Positions 7,809 to 16,507 are shown, counted from the first letter of the stretch. The stretch: 37,892 nucleotides of DNA from a virus (IMGVR_UViG_3300008266_000178:1-37892), one strand, 5' to 3'. A program made the numbers and translations. Notes: generated by a model not told the origin, from the letters alone.

Positions 7809-8456
7809 TTATATTCCTGTTGTTACTTTAGAACCTATCTTTAAAAATGTTCTTAATAAAAATCCAATGATAATTCCTATTAATAACCAAAATATTCCGT
7901 TTTTAAATCTTGCAAACCAACTACCTTTAGTTTTTGCTTTTTCAACCCTATTATCTGAAACATGTATACGTTTAGCGAATTTTAATGAGTCTATGTATGC
8001 TTTCGTTACGAATTTCAGCGAATCTTTATATTGTCGGGTAATTTCATTAATTGAATCTCGCGCCGTTTTTTCAGTCTGCCTGATCATCGTACGCATTGTC
8101 TGTTGTTCTTGCCTTATTCTTGCTTTAAACGCAGACATTGGAATTTTCTCTTCTTCAACTGTTGTAATGTTTTTTGTCTCATTTAAAACTAATTCGAATT
8201 TGATTTTATTGTCTTTAATATTTATTAACAATAAATCATCTTCTATATCAATAGCTGTGTCCAAAACAAAACCTGGGCAATTAACTTCTATTTGTGGTAA
8301 CGTAACTATGTTTGTTACAGTATCTGTAACTGTTACGGTTTTTGTTGTTGTAATATATTTTGGAGAACAACCAAAAATCAATATCGATGCTATTAACAAC
8401 ATCAACACATAACACCAAAACTTTGCACTAATTTTTAAATACGATTTATATTTCAC
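7809..8456 (-). CDS. Unimolecular-spanin-like lipoprotein
   Basis: The 215-residue product begins with a basic stretch and hydrophobic segment ending ILIFGC at Cys30, a lipobox-like site for outer-membrane lipidation. It continues as a periplasmic-type region with a helical, coiled-coil-like part (about 105-165) and ends in a membrane helix at about 187-205 (GIFWLLIGIIIGFLLRTFL). An N-terminal lipid plus a C-terminal membrane anchor is the u-spanin architecture (as in phage T1 gp11), which fuses inner and outer membranes in the last lysis step. It lies between portal (4-nt ATGA overlap) and endolysin. The Gram-negative host implied agrees with the other evidence. Confidence 0.75.
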   Translation of the reverse strand: MKYKSYLKISAKFWCYVLMLLIASILIFGCSPKYITTTKTVTVTDTVTNIVTLPQIEVNCPGFVLDTAIDIEDDLLLINIKDNKIKFELVLNETKNITTVEEEKIPMSAFKARIRQEQQTMRTMIRQTEKTARDSINEITRQYKDSLKFVTKAYIDSLKFAKRIHVSDNRVEKAKTKGSWFARFKNGIFWLLIGIIIGFLLRTFLKIGSKVTTGI

Positions 8457-10135
8457 GATAATATTATTTTTGATTCTTTTATAAATAACTTATTAATATC
8501 CGATTGAATTGATTTTGCAAATGGATTTTCATTGTATTGACTAGCATCTTTATTTAAATACTGCGAATACTGATCTTCATCATCTCCCTGATCATCACCA
8601 TTTTGCATATTATCAACCGCCTGATTTGATTGTTGATTACCCATCTGTGACATTTGTTTCGCCTGCATCACAATAGGATTTAAAACTATATCACCTTCAG
8701 GAAGTGGTGGTAAATCTCTCCGTGCACGTACTTCATTTAATGTTTCAATATTTGTTACTGATTTTATATCGTATTCAATTTGATCTTTTTCATTGTTTTC
8801 GTCCAATCCAACAAATACTAATTCAAAATCAGGATGAAGATAATCGACGATAGTTTTATTTACATACTTTTGAAATCCGCGCAGAAGTGGACGTAGCCCT
8901 TTATCTCTACTCCACTTTAATCTTTCTTCACCACTTCCTTCAAACATTGGTTTGCTTCCCGTTGAACCAGATAATTGAAAACCTATTTCCGACGAATCTA
9001 TTTTAAACGCCATGCAATTCAACTTAATCAAAAATTCGTGGTACTTTGAAAACTCCATATCGCGATTTGTTTTCGTAAGGTCGACAAATTCAGCCTTCTC
9101 TGCATGCATTACTGGAATTTTATGCATGTTCATAACACCAGTAACTTGCGCTACCCATTCGTTACGAAACTCATCCATCTTCGATTGATTAACCTGTCCA
9201 TGTACTCTTAAAATTCCTTTTGGTGCACTTCCTACTTTAAAGAAATTTGCGTTATAAGCGTCGGTATTTAATAACGCCGTAACCATTGTAATCATATCTT
9301 CAAGTTCCGCATTGCCATATCCATTTCTTTTTATATCTGTTTTTGGGTTGCGAATCATCATCGCTAATTCCCAAGGATAAAATTCATGAAATATCTGGCC
9401 GTTTATTATCTGTATATACGAAGGATAATATCCATTAATTTGTTTTCTTTCTGTTGGGTTATTTAAATTCGCACCAACCATATCATCATCAAATGTATCG
9501 GCGATTCTGAACGTTGCACCATCCGCAGCGTAAAATTCAGTGAGATCACCTTGAAAATCACGAACGTTTTCCCAAGTTCCTTGATCTATCGACAATGAAT
9601 CCTCGACAACCTTAGACGCAAAAGTTTCAAAATCATCAGCATGCCACTTATTTCCGCTTACTCCGCAATTCAATATAAATTCTGTTATCCACTCGGCTAT
9701 CTTATAATCCTTTGTGGACATTTTTTGTTTTTTCTTATCGTAATATGTTCCTTTGTGTTTTTTACGTATTACGAAACCGGGTTGTGATTTTATTTCCTGT
9801 GGTGCACAAAATGCTTTTACTTGATCTTTTCTTGTTTCGATGCATGCTTTTGGAATATGAGTTTTCGCCATTGCACGTAAAACATCGAACGACATCGAAA
9901 ACATTTTGTCTTTATAACCTAAAGATGATGATATATCTAAAGGATCGACTAATAATGCTTTCGATGAAGTTTGTTGTTCTTTTCTTTTTTCTATCTTCTG
10001 TAAATATTTTTTCGCTTGATATATCTCATTTATATTACCAGAAGTAAACGCTTTTTGAATAAGAAGCTGTTTTTCTATTTGAAGTAGTTCTTCTTTTTCT
10101 TCTATTGAACTTATGCTTGTTTGCGGATTATTCAC
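8453..10135 (-). CDS. Portal protein
   Basis: This 560-residue protein fits the portal family, the dodecameric head-vertex ring through which DNA enters and leaves. Evidence: the N-terminal stretch on a conserved RAMAKTHIPKACIETRKDQ type motif (residues about 87-105), a clip/crown-like middle, and the diagnostic C-terminal NEVRARRDLPPLPEGD (467-482), very close to the NExR..LGLPPLPGGD motif of HK97/SPP1-type portals. An Asn/Gln/Asp-rich linker follows (490-525). It lies downstream of the terminase genes, as usual, though about 5 kb of small genes intervene. The stop overlaps the start of the spanin-like gene. No capsid or protease gene is visible in the window. Confidence 0.9.
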   Translation of the reverse strand: MNNPQTSISSIEEKEELLQIEKQLLIQKAFTSGNINEIYQAKKYLQKIEKRKEQQTSSKALLVDPLDISSSLGYKDKMFSMSFDVLRAMAKTHIPKACIETRKDQVKAFCAPQEIKSQPGFVIRKKHKGTYYDKKKQKMSTKDYKIAEWITEFILNCGVSGNKWHADDFETFASKVVEDSLSIDQGTWENVRDFQGDLTEFYAADGATFRIADTFDDDMVGANLNNPTERKQINGYYPSYIQIINGQIFHEFYPWELAMMIRNPKTDIKRNGYGNAELEDMITMVTALLNTDAYNANFFKVGSAPKGILRVHGQVNQSKMDEFRNEWVAQVTGVMNMHKIPVMHAEKAEFVDLTKTNRDMEFSKYHEFLIKLNCMAFKIDSSEIGFQLSGSTGSKPMFEGSGEERLKWSRDKGLRPLLRGFQKYVNKTIVDYLHPDFELVFVGLDENNEKDQIEYDIKSVTNIETLNEVRARRDLPPLPEGDIVLNPIVMQAKQMSQMGNQQSNQAVDNMQNGDDQGDDEDQYSQYLNKDASQYNENPFAKSIQSDINKLFIKESKIILS

Positions 10136-10176
10136 GCGTAAATTTTTTAACTATTTCAATGTTTATTGTATTGTTT

Positions 10177-10710
10177 TTATTGAAATATTTTCCATTCTAT
10201 CCACGCATCTTTTATTACCAGATCTGTCGCAGTTGTTGCAACTAATGATTGTACCTGTATTTTTGTTCCAGTTAATACTTTAGCGCCTACAGGTCCTTTA
10301 TTTGTCGAACCAAATCCATTAGTTAACGAAATAAATACTCTTTGCTTTGCAAGTGCAGTATCTGTCGCCGCAAAAGGAGTTGCTGATGAAATCGTAAACA
10401 ATCCGGCTGACGTTTTTGCAATTGTTGGTGTTACGCCTAACGTATTTATTAATACCGTATCTATTGATATCGTTGAATCAACAGTTGATTGTGATATCTT
10501 AGCAATATACGTTAAAGCTGGCCACGAATTTGCATATGTTTTATACAATCCATCAAACGCCGCATTTACTTGTGTAGTAATCGCCGGTGTGTTTGGATTT
10601 ACAACCGCCTGTTTAATAACTTGTAAAATAGGCGTGAATTGCTGCGCTTTTACAGAAATAGGTTCAAAGAATGCAAATGCAATTAATGCACATAAGATAA
10701 ATTTTTTCAT
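10177..10710 (-). CDS. Secreted protein with Sec signal peptide, 177 aa
   Basis: The start MKKFILCALIAFAFFEPISV is a classic signal peptide with a likely type I cleavage after VKA, before QQF. The mature part (about 155 residues) is rich in Ala, Thr, Val and Ser, looks beta-rich, and has no cysteine. Its base composition looks higher in G+C than its neighbours, which could mean recent acquisition. It has its own promoter-like motif (10742-10763). A secreted phage protein could act in superinfection exclusion, alter the envelope, or be a virion protein; I cannot decide. Confidence 0.8.
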   Translation of the reverse strand: MKKFILCALIAFAFFEPISVKAQQFTPILQVIKQAVVNPNTPAITTQVNAAFDGLYKTYANSWPALTYIAKISQSTVDSTISIDTVLINTLGVTPTIAKTSAGLFTISSATPFAATDTALAKQRVFISLTNGFGSTNKGPVGAKVLTGTKIQVQSLVATTATDLVIKDAWIEWKIFQ

Positions 10711-10741
10711 TGTTAAAGTTTTTTAATTTTTACTAATATGA

Positions 10742-10763
10742 GATAAAAATATAACTTTTTTTA
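10742..10763 (-). promoter_or_regulatory. Phage promoter motif, variant
   Basis: The minus strand reads AAAAGTTATATTTTTATC here, a looser match to GTTTATATATTTAC, ending 32 nt before the ATG at 10710. It lies in the 50-nt gap between the membrane protein and the secreted protein. Confidence 0.35.
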
Positions 10764-11009
10764 CAAGTTTTCGAAATAAAATTTTTCTATAGCAGAAACT
10801 ACTTTGTTGTATTTATCAACCTTTTTTATAGTAATTTTTATTATCGCAAAAAACAATCCCCATAATAAAAATCCTGGGATATTAAATATGACGTATAATA
10901 TACATGTTATTTGTTTCATTTTCAACGGATCAATCATTATCCATATAATTGGAAATTGATAAGTTGATATTATTGTCCATACAATCAATACGATCAAATA
11001 AGTGTTCAT
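10761..11009 (-). CDS. Two-helix membrane protein, holin candidate
   Basis: An 82-residue protein with two membrane segments, about 2-27 (TYLIVLIVWTIISTYQFPII) and 34-59 (VIFNIPGFLLWGLFFAI), then a short basic/amphipathic tail. Size and topology resemble class II holins, and the portal-spanin-endolysin cluster is just downstream, with no other convincing holin in the window. Sequence similarity to a known holin family is not evident to me. Confidence 0.7.
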   Translation of the reverse strand: MNTYLIVLIVWTIISTYQFPIIWIMIDPLKMKQITCILYVIFNIPGFLLWGLFFAIIKITIKKVDKYNKVVSAIEKFYFENL

Positions 11010-11032
11010 TTTTTTAGTTTTATTTATATTTA

Positions 11033-11410
11033 TTAATAATTTTTCAATTCTTGTTTTAATGACTCAACAATTATAGAATATTCTTCTATCAATTGTTTAA
11101 TTATATACGGACGTAATTGTTTTTTTGAAGTTAGTTTATATCTCGGTCTCTGACCATCTAATTGCTTTACTATAGCAAGTTTTTTATAAACTAATGTTTG
11201 AAGTAAATTTTCAGTATATTTTAAATCTCCAAATTGTTTTTTGAATTTATCAAATACTTCTTGCGCTGTTACCCAATTACGGAATTGATTTTCAATTAAT
11301 AAACATATTTCAGTTGAAATTTCTTCAGCTGTTTTCTGTTTGGCGAAATTTACTGTTTCTTTCCTTTTCTTTGAAAGATACGTTATAAATTTTGTGAAGT
11401 ATTTTTTCAT
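11033..11410 (-). CDS. Putative winged-helix protein, 125 aa
   Basis: A basic N-terminus (KKYFTKFITYLSKKRKE) is followed by a likely winged-helix fold at 45-95: WVTAQEVFDKF, LLQTLVYKKLAIVKQLD, then the wing RPRYKLT. A helical tail ends the protein. This suggests a small DNA-binding regulator. It is next to the DnaQ-like exonuclease with a 2-nt gap. The fold is a pattern call; the function is unknown. Confidence 0.65.
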   Translation of the reverse strand: MKKYFTKFITYLSKKRKETVNFAKQKTAEEISTEICLLIENQFRNWVTAQEVFDKFKKQFGDLKYTENLLQTLVYKKLAIVKQLDGQRPRYKLTSKKQLRPYIIKQLIEEYSIIVESLKQELKNY

Positions 11411-11412
11411 AA

Positions 11413-12102
11413 TTATTTTATTTCGAATTCTGTTCTAAAACGATTTCCTAAAGATGATTGTTGTGTTACGTTTTCATCATCTACAATATTTGTTTTTTGT
11501 TTTTGATTATTTCTTAAATAGTTTACGAATACTACAAAAACATCTTTTGTTGCTATTGTATCATTCATTGCATCATGTGCGTCTGTTAATTCAACACCTG
11601 CTTTATCGCAAATGCAATTTAATTTATATGCACCATTTAACATTGTATTTCTTTGCCAAGTCGTTCTTGCAAGTAAAATAGTATCTAAATTATCTGGTAC
11701 AAAATATTTTCCCATTGATTTTCCTGTGAAATATTTTTCCAATGTATTTTTAGAAAAATCAAAAAAGAAGTTATTAATAAATCCAATATCAAATAAAGGA
11801 TTTTGTCCTACCCATATTAATTTATCTTTATGTGAACGCGATGAATATTTATTTAGCAATAACTCAATTTCATTGCAAGCAAGTTTTGCATCTTTTCCTT
11901 TTTTATGAAGTAAATCAATTGAAATATTTGTAGAAATTAATGCGGCAGTATCATATATTTTATCGTAAGGGAAAATATATGATTCATAACTACTAAGTAC
12001 TTCTAACGTTTCACCATTTATTACTACACATGCTATTTGTGTTATTGCATTTGTTTCTGGATTAAAACCTCCTGTTTCTACGTCTATTACTAAGTAATTC
12101 AT
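11413..12102 (-). CDS. DnaQ-like 3'-5' exonuclease (DEDDh)
   Basis: The 229-residue protein has the three exonuclease motifs of the DnaQ/DEDDh superfamily: ExoI VIDVETGG (Asp7, Glu9), ExoII VGQNPLFDIGF (Asp105), ExoIII AHDAMNDT (His176, Asp181). Such enzymes hydrolyse 3' ends of DNA or RNA with two metal ions (proofreading, repair or RNA degradation). The window shows no DNA polymerase, so a stand-alone trimming or host-degradation role is possible. The C-terminal ~35 residues are polar and probably flexible. Confidence 0.85.
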   Translation of the reverse strand: MNYLVIDVETGGFNPETNAITQIACVVINGETLEVLSSYESYIFPYDKIYDTAALISTNISIDLLHKKGKDAKLACNEIELLLNKYSSRSHKDKLIWVGQNPLFDIGFINNFFFDFSKNTLEKYFTGKSMGKYFVPDNLDTILLARTTWQRNTMLNGAYKLNCICDKAGVELTDAHDAMNDTIATKDVFVVFVNYLRNNQKQKTNIVDDENVTQQSSLGNRFRTEFEIK

Positions 12103-12138
12103 ATTTAAAATTATACTATTGTTTTGTATTTAAAATCT

Positions 12139-12480
12139 CTACAACACAGTTTCAACATTACCTTGTTTTATTTTTTGAATTGCTTCATCAGGCATCATCT
12201 GTATTGCAGCTTCAACAATGGTTTTAAAATCTTCAATCTTCAAAACAAGTAATTTACATTTATAATCAATATGTTGATCATTTTCTTCTTTCGTAATTGC
12301 AGATTGATTTTTAGAAATTATCAGGTTTGATAAATCATCAACCATTTGTCTTATATTTTTTCTTTCTATTTCTTCAGCAGGTATTTTTAAGTTTTTAATT
12401 TGACTTTTGTCAACTTTAAAACAACCCGTAAAAACTGAATTACCTAATTTAAATTGTTTGAATAAATTTATAGCTTCCAT
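12139..12480 (-). CDS. Hypothetical protein, 113 aa
   Basis: A soluble, mostly helical 113-residue protein that I do not recognise. It has a charged middle (AEEIERKNIRQMVDDLSNLI) and a C-terminal stretch DEAIQKIKQGNVETVL. It is followed by the DnaQ-like gene after 36 nt and preceded by the HNH-like gene after 10 nt. Confidence 0.7.
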   Translation of the reverse strand: MEAINLFKQFKLGNSVFTGCFKVDKSQIKNLKIPAEEIERKNIRQMVDDLSNLIISKNQSAITKEENDQHIDYKCKLLVLKIEDFKTIVEAAIQMMPDEAIQKIKQGNVETVL

Positions 12481-12490
12481 ATTTTTGTTT

Positions 12491-12967
12491 TTAAAATGGT
12501 TCGATATCTGTTCTTGGTTCGCAAATGTTATCGTGTTGTTTTATATTATTTGTAACAGTTGCAGTTTTTGTTAAGTAATCGTAATGTAAAACTTTATTTA
12601 CTTTTCTTCTTTCATGTTCTTTTATTGTATTATTACTTAAAGATAAAACTTGTAAATTCGATTCAGTATATCCTTTTGATTCTATAATTCTATCTATTGA
12701 ATACGATTCTTTTGTTTTTCCTTTTCCAATAAGATAATTTGTTTTGAAACAAAATTGTTGAAATTGTTCGAATGTTAAATCAAAAAATATTTTTCTTCTT
12801 TTTGCATTCATTTTTAAAGTTTCAAACGCATGCTTTTCTTTGTTTTTTTCTCGCCAAACTTTAATATAACAATATCCGCATTTTCTACTACCTTTATTTC
12901 TTACTTTATTTTTACAATAAGGAGTATTGCATTTATTACTCTTTTTCTTATTGATATTTGTTTTCAC
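12491..12967 (-). CDS. HNH-like endonuclease with N-terminal zinc finger
   Basis: The 158-residue protein starts with a Lys-rich segment and a zinc-binding cluster (CNTPYCKNK at 13-18, CGYC at 30-33). Residues 87-112 read YSIDRIIESKGYTESNLQV with following SLSNN, the pattern of HNH/homing-type nucleases (SxDRIDxxKGYTxxNxxxL...N). The first His of the canonical HNH is not obvious, so activity is uncertain. It may be a free-standing mobile-type endonuclease, common in phages. It is one of three zinc/HNH proteins between 12.5 and 14.2 kb. Confidence 0.75.
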   Translation of the reverse strand: MKTNINKKKSNKCNTPYCKNKVRNKGSRKCGYCYIKVWREKNKEKHAFETLKMNAKRRKIFFDLTFEQFQQFCFKTNYLIGKGKTKESYSIDRIIESKGYTESNLQVLSLSNNTIKEHERRKVNKVLHYDYLTKTATVTNNIKQHDNICEPRTDIEPF

Positions 12968-12972
12968 TATTG

Positions 12973-13299
12973 TTATTTAATCTGTTGAATTATTTTACCA
13001 TCATATATTAATGAAAATTGCGCAACTTTACTTTCTGAATCTGTTTTATATACCTTCAAATATATTTGATGAATATTACTTTCAACTACATTTGCAAATA
13101 TTTTAGCAATATATTGTTTTGGATTTTTTATCTTATCATACAATAAAACTTTTCCTTTTGTAAATAATTGATCTTTATAATTAACAACAACAATATCTGT
13201 ACCACCATCTTCAAATGATTTATTGTTTTTTCTATATTCATCTTTTACTATTAATATTCTTGCATAAACATCATCGGGTAATCCAGTATTATTTTTCAT
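12973..13299 (-). CDS. Hypothetical protein, 108 aa
   Basis: Unrecognised 108-residue soluble protein. The pattern is helix (DDVYARILIVKDEYRK) followed by beta strands (TDIVVVNYKD, IHQIYLKVYKTD, VAQFSLIYDGKIIQQI). The ATG overlaps the TGA of the zinc-ribbon microgene upstream (ATGA), which suggests coupled translation. Confidence 0.7.
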   Translation of the reverse strand: MKNNTGLPDDVYARILIVKDEYRKNNKSFEDGGTDIVVVNYKDQLFTKGKVLLYDKIKNPKQYIAKIFANVVESNIHQIYLKVYKTDSESKVAQFSLIYDGKIIQQIK

Positions 13300-13466
13300 A
13301 TAAAAACTTTTTTATGATTAAATTTCTTTAATTCAGATTTCTTTTTTAAAATAAAACGTTTATCATTTCCGCATTTACAAATAACATTAAACCAATCAAT
13401 CCATCCACATTTCATACAATATTCAATTCGCGTTGATTTTATTTTCACTGTTTTATCTTTACACAT
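13296..13466 (-). CDS. Zinc-ribbon microprotein, 56 aa
   Basis: This ORF runs from ATG at 13466 to TGA at 13296-13298. Its 56 residues include YCMKCGW (Cys17, Cys20) and VICKCGN (Cys30, Cys32), a probable zinc ribbon with an unusual CxC second half, then a Lys-rich tail. It fills the only gap between two genes and ends in an ATGA overlap with the downstream start, supporting expression. Binding to zinc, and possibly nucleic acid, is inferred. Confidence 0.65.
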   Translation of the reverse strand: MCKDKTVKIKSTRIEYCMKCGWIDWFNVICKCGNDKRFILKKKSELKKFNHKKVFI

Positions 13467-13471
13467 GATTT

Positions 13472-13675
13472 TTATTTTGTGTTTAAAAAATTATTTATTT
13501 TATTTTCTATATTACTGGTAATAGTAAATGCATTATGTAGTTTTAAAGCTAATTTTTGTTTTTCACTAATTGTTTCTTGATTAGATGTTTTTTGTTCATT
13601 TAAAAAATATATTTTTGAGAGTTTTGATTTTCTTTTTTTCAACTTTTTTATTTTTATAAAAATATATAAAAACAT
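13472..13675 (-). CDS. Small basic protein, 67 aa
   Basis: Unrecognised 67-residue protein: a basic N-terminus (IKKLKKRKSKLSK) and a helical C-terminus (EKQKLALKLHNAF, NIENKINNFLNTK). It fits exactly between the HNH gene and the zinc-ribbon microgene. The start could also be internal. Confidence 0.5.
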   Translation of the reverse strand: MFLYIFIKIKKLKKRKSKLSKIYFLNEQKTSNQETISEKQKLALKLHNAFTITSNIENKINNFLNTK

Positions 13676-13686
13676 TTATAAAAGCA

Positions 13687-14235
13687 TCATAATTTTTCTA
13701 TCAAGATATTATATAATTGTAAATCATTTTGCTTTATGAATTGCATTTTCTTTCTTAACATCTCAGGATTTATTTCCTGTATTTTTTTAAGATTATTTAT
13801 CTCCCATAAATTATGACATTCTGTAGGATATGAACTTGGTGCGCCAAAACATTCTACGACTAAATTTTCTTTATCTGTTATCAAATCAATTCTATTTATT
13901 TCTTTACATCGTTTTCTTGATATTGTATGACTTATAGATAAAGGCATATTATGTTTACCGCATGTTTCACAACAAGGATCACGCTCTGATAATATTTCCT
14001 TTACTACTTCTGAATATTTTTTATCTATGATTTGTTGTTTTTCGGTTTTTTTAAAAACAGGTTTTTTATAAATAATAGTTTTTCTTCTATCATTTATTTT
14101 AGATGCTTTGATTTTGTTGGTTCCATTTCTATTTGAACCATGTAATCTTATTTGATTACAATCATCGCAAAGTTTATGTGTACGATTTACTATATAGCTA
14201 TCTATATTGCATTTACTACATTTTTCTTTTATCAT
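13687..14235 (-). CDS. HNH-family protein with N-terminal zinc ribbon
   Basis: The 182-residue protein has an N-terminal ribbon CSKCN...CDDC (6-9, 23-26), a basic linker, and a C-terminal HNH-like core: CCETCGKHN, SISHTISRKRCKE, NLVVECF and ECHNLWE. The Cys pair, paired His and later Cys/His fit an HNH fold, as in NinG/Rap-like and other phage HNH proteins. HNH proteins near terminase genes often assist packaging-associated cleavage; this one is 0.8 kb downstream of TerL. Role inferred from position. Confidence 0.75.
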   Translation of the reverse strand: MIKEKCSKCNIDSYIVNRTHKLCDDCNQIRLHGSNRNGTNKIKASKINDRRKTIIYKKPVFKKTEKQQIIDKKYSEVVKEILSERDPCCETCGKHNMPLSISHTISRKRCKEINRIDLITDKENLVVECFGAPSSYPTECHNLWEINNLKKIQEINPEMLRKKMQFIKQNDLQLYNILIEKL

Positions 14236-14238
14236 AAA

Positions 14239-15039
14239 CTATTTTTGTTTTATTCCCGCGTTTTCAAAATTTTCTTTAGCCATTTTTTTAAATTTTTCAA
14301 CTAATGAATTTTTTAATTGATTTATGTTTTTCGCGCCTTCAATTTGTTTTTTAATTTCAATTTCTTTTATTACTTCAATTGGTGAATGTATTGGAGGTAA
14401 TTTTGAAACTTCTTCAAATTCTAAATCTGTAATAGCATTCATTTTTTCATAATCAAAATGATCTGGAATTTGAACAACATCGCCTTTTGCTTTTTGTAAT
14501 AATTCAAGTAACTCAACTTTCTCTGGCATCGTTAACGCAGTAGTATCTATATTTATTAATTCAGCAGATATTTTTTGTTTTTCAAACCTTACTTTATTAT
14601 TTATAACTATTCTAGTTTTTTTACGATGCAATCCTAATAATGTTTCCTTTTGACGCATTGTATCTAAACAACTTAGAAGTTTTTCTATTTTTACTTTTTT
14701 ATAATAATTTATATTTCTTATTTGAGGATTTCTTAATTCCCTTTCTATTTTTTTATCGTAAATTATTAAATGTTCAAAAATTATTCTTTCCTTTTTACTT
14801 TTTATTGCTTCAGTATAATCTTTCATAAAGCAGTAGTAGATTTCTGAAAGTTGATTTTTGCTTTTTACTTTTTTAACACCAAGTACTACAAGAGACTTTT
14901 TAATTATTTCAGTTTCATTAAATCCTAATTCAACAAATGAATTTAGTGTTTGAATAATTGTAAAAAACAATTTTATATCTACCTTATTAGTTTTAAAATA
15001 ATCTAAAGTTAACTTTAAATCATCTATTTCTATAATCAT
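14239..15039 (-). CDS. Hypothetical protein next to TerL, 266 aa
   Basis: A Lys/Ile-rich, mostly helical 266-residue protein that I do not recognise. The N-terminal half (1-140) looks like packed helices; the C-terminal half has LTMPEKVELLELLQKAKGD (about 169-187), QIPDHFDYEKMNAITDLEFE and a Lys-rich end. It lies 10 nt after TerL in the packaging block, so a packaging or head-assembly accessory role is possible. No enzyme motif is seen. Confidence 0.75.
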   Translation of the reverse strand: MIIEIDDLKLTLDYFKTNKVDIKLFFTIIQTLNSFVELGFNETEIIKKSLVVLGVKKVKSKNQLSEIYYCFMKDYTEAIKSKKERIIFEHLIIYDKKIERELRNPQIRNINYYKKVKIEKLLSCLDTMRQKETLLGLHRKKTRIVINNKVRFEKQKISAELINIDTTALTMPEKVELLELLQKAKGDVVQIPDHFDYEKMNAITDLEFEEVSKLPPIHSPIEVIKEIEIKKQIEGAKNINQLKNSLVEKFKKMAKENFENAGIKQK

Positions 15040-15049
15040 AAATTAATTT

Positions 15050-16507
15050 TTAAATAAAACCAAAATCAAAAGTTTCATCAAACATTTGATCCATTGATGC
15101 AGTAAGAACATCAACCATATCATCATGTAATGAATTTGGAAACGCTAAACATTGTGAAATAAATTTATCGTTCCAATGTCCTTTTACTAATTTAACTCTT
15201 TTTGATTCTAATCTTGGTGTTTGCGCATAAACCCTTGTAACTTTATCGTCTTTAGGAGTTTTACCTTCTATTATACTTAACTGTGTTTGTTCTATTAAAG
15301 TTTGAACAATTGATTTTCCACTTGCTTTTGGTTCAACATATATTTTTGAATCAGATGAATAATCAAATCTACTTACGTATTGAGTAATAAATCTACAAAG
15401 GTCTGGGAATTTTAACCACACTTCTTCAACGCCAACAACATACATCTGATTATCAGAAAAATAACAAGCTAAAATAGCAGAAGGATCGTTTTCTGTTTTT
15501 TCTGTATATGCACTATCTATAAAAAAATGAATTGGAGAAATTGAAGGATTGCGTGAAAGCTTTTCAGGGTCGACTATTTCCAACCATTCACGTTTAATGA
15601 TATTACCTTCATTATCAAAAGGTGATTGCAAATATTGTCCAGCAAATCCTCTACTCCCTAATATTTTTTTAAATGTTCCTAACGTTGTTCTATTTAATCT
15701 TATAGGATCAAGTAAACCATCTTTATAAATAGACTCTAATTCAGGTGGATAAACGTTAGGTGTTATTTCAGCTGGTAAACAAATTAAGTTATACATATCT
15801 CTAAAATTTGCAAGTAAATAACCTGTCAAATCTTCTTCATGTAATCGCTGTTGAATGTTTACACGAATACCTATATCAGCTGGTGTTAAACGATTATATA
15901 ATGACTTCGTATAGTAATCTATAACCTTTTTACGCATTACTTCTGATTCTGAAGTTAATGGATTTTGTAAATCATCTGTTACAATTATAGTTCCTTTATG
16001 TCCTGTAATATTTGAACCTGTAGTTTTACTTATTCTAAATCCACCTTGGTTATTCATAAACAAACCTTTTGAATCATAATCTCGTCTCAAATAAAACAAA
16101 TGACCAAATAGTTGTTGATATGTTTCGCTTTTTATAATATCTTTCGTATACGATGCATTCATTAAAGTTAAATCATCGTCAAACGATGCACAAATAAAAG
16201 GTATTGAAGGATCGTGTACCCATATCCATGCATTCCATGCAATTGAAACAATAAGAGTTTTTGTTGTTCTTGGTGGAATATTAATATTTAAATCTTTTTC
16301 CTTAGGTTTTTTATTAACTATACGAATTCCTTCATATTGTAATTTATCGCATAAAAATTTTAAATGAGGTGCGTCTCTATATATTTCATTTTGAAACAAT
16401 TCTTTAAAACAAAACTTAAAAAATTCATAAAAAGATTGTTTATATACTTCTCTTTTTAATTCAATATCAAGTGTCTTTAAACTAAAATTAGTTTTGCTGC
16501 TTTTCAT
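15050..16507 (-). CDS. terL: Terminase large subunit (TerL)
   Basis: The 485-residue packaging motor has its ATPase domain first: Walker A INIPPRTTKT (Lys83), Walker B TIIVTDDL (Asp178-179), C-motif NIQQR (218-221). The nuclease domain follows: FFIDSAY (Asp331), YVEPKASG (Glu392) and HDDMVDVLT (Asp462, 463, 466). The Walker A has PPRTTKT in place of the classic PPRxGKS/T, a variant I associate with some other terminases. It cuts concatemeric DNA and drives it into the prohead through the portal. Its start overlaps the stop of the TerS candidate by one base (TAATG). Confidence 0.95.
   Translation of the reverse strand: MKSSKTNFSLKTLDIELKREVYKQSFYEFFKFCFKELFQNEIYRDAPHLKFLCDKLQYEGIRIVNKKPKEKDLNINIPPRTTKTLIVSIAWNAWIWVHDPSIPFICASFDDDLTLMNASYTKDIIKSETYQQLFGHLFYLRRDYDSKGLFMNNQGGFRISKTTGSNITGHKGTIIVTDDLQNPLTSESEVMRKKVIDYYTKSLYNRLTPADIGIRVNIQQRLHEEDLTGYLLANFRDMYNLICLPAEITPNVYPPELESIYKDGLLDPIRLNRTTLGTFKKILGSRGFAGQYLQSPFDNEGNIIKREWLEIVDPEKLSRNPSISPIHFFIDSAYTEKTENDPSAILACYFSDNQMYVVGVEEVWLKFPDLCRFITQYVSRFDYSSDSKIYVEPKASGKSIVQTLIEQTQLSIIEGKTPKDDKVTRVYAQTPRLESKRVKLVKGHWNDKFISQCLAFPNSLHDDMVDVLTASMDQMFDETFDFGFI

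Noticed and set aside
7771-8412. Plus-strand ORF of 213 aa
   Set aside because: It is the antisense of the spanin-like gene, which has a lipobox, coiled coil and membrane anchor and fits its neighbours; the plus-strand frame shows no domain or start context.
15050-16507. TerL Walker A as a loss-of-function variant
   Set aside because: PPRTTKT lacks the usual Gly, but Lys83 and the other ATPase and nuclease motifs are intact, and I know similar variants in other terminases.
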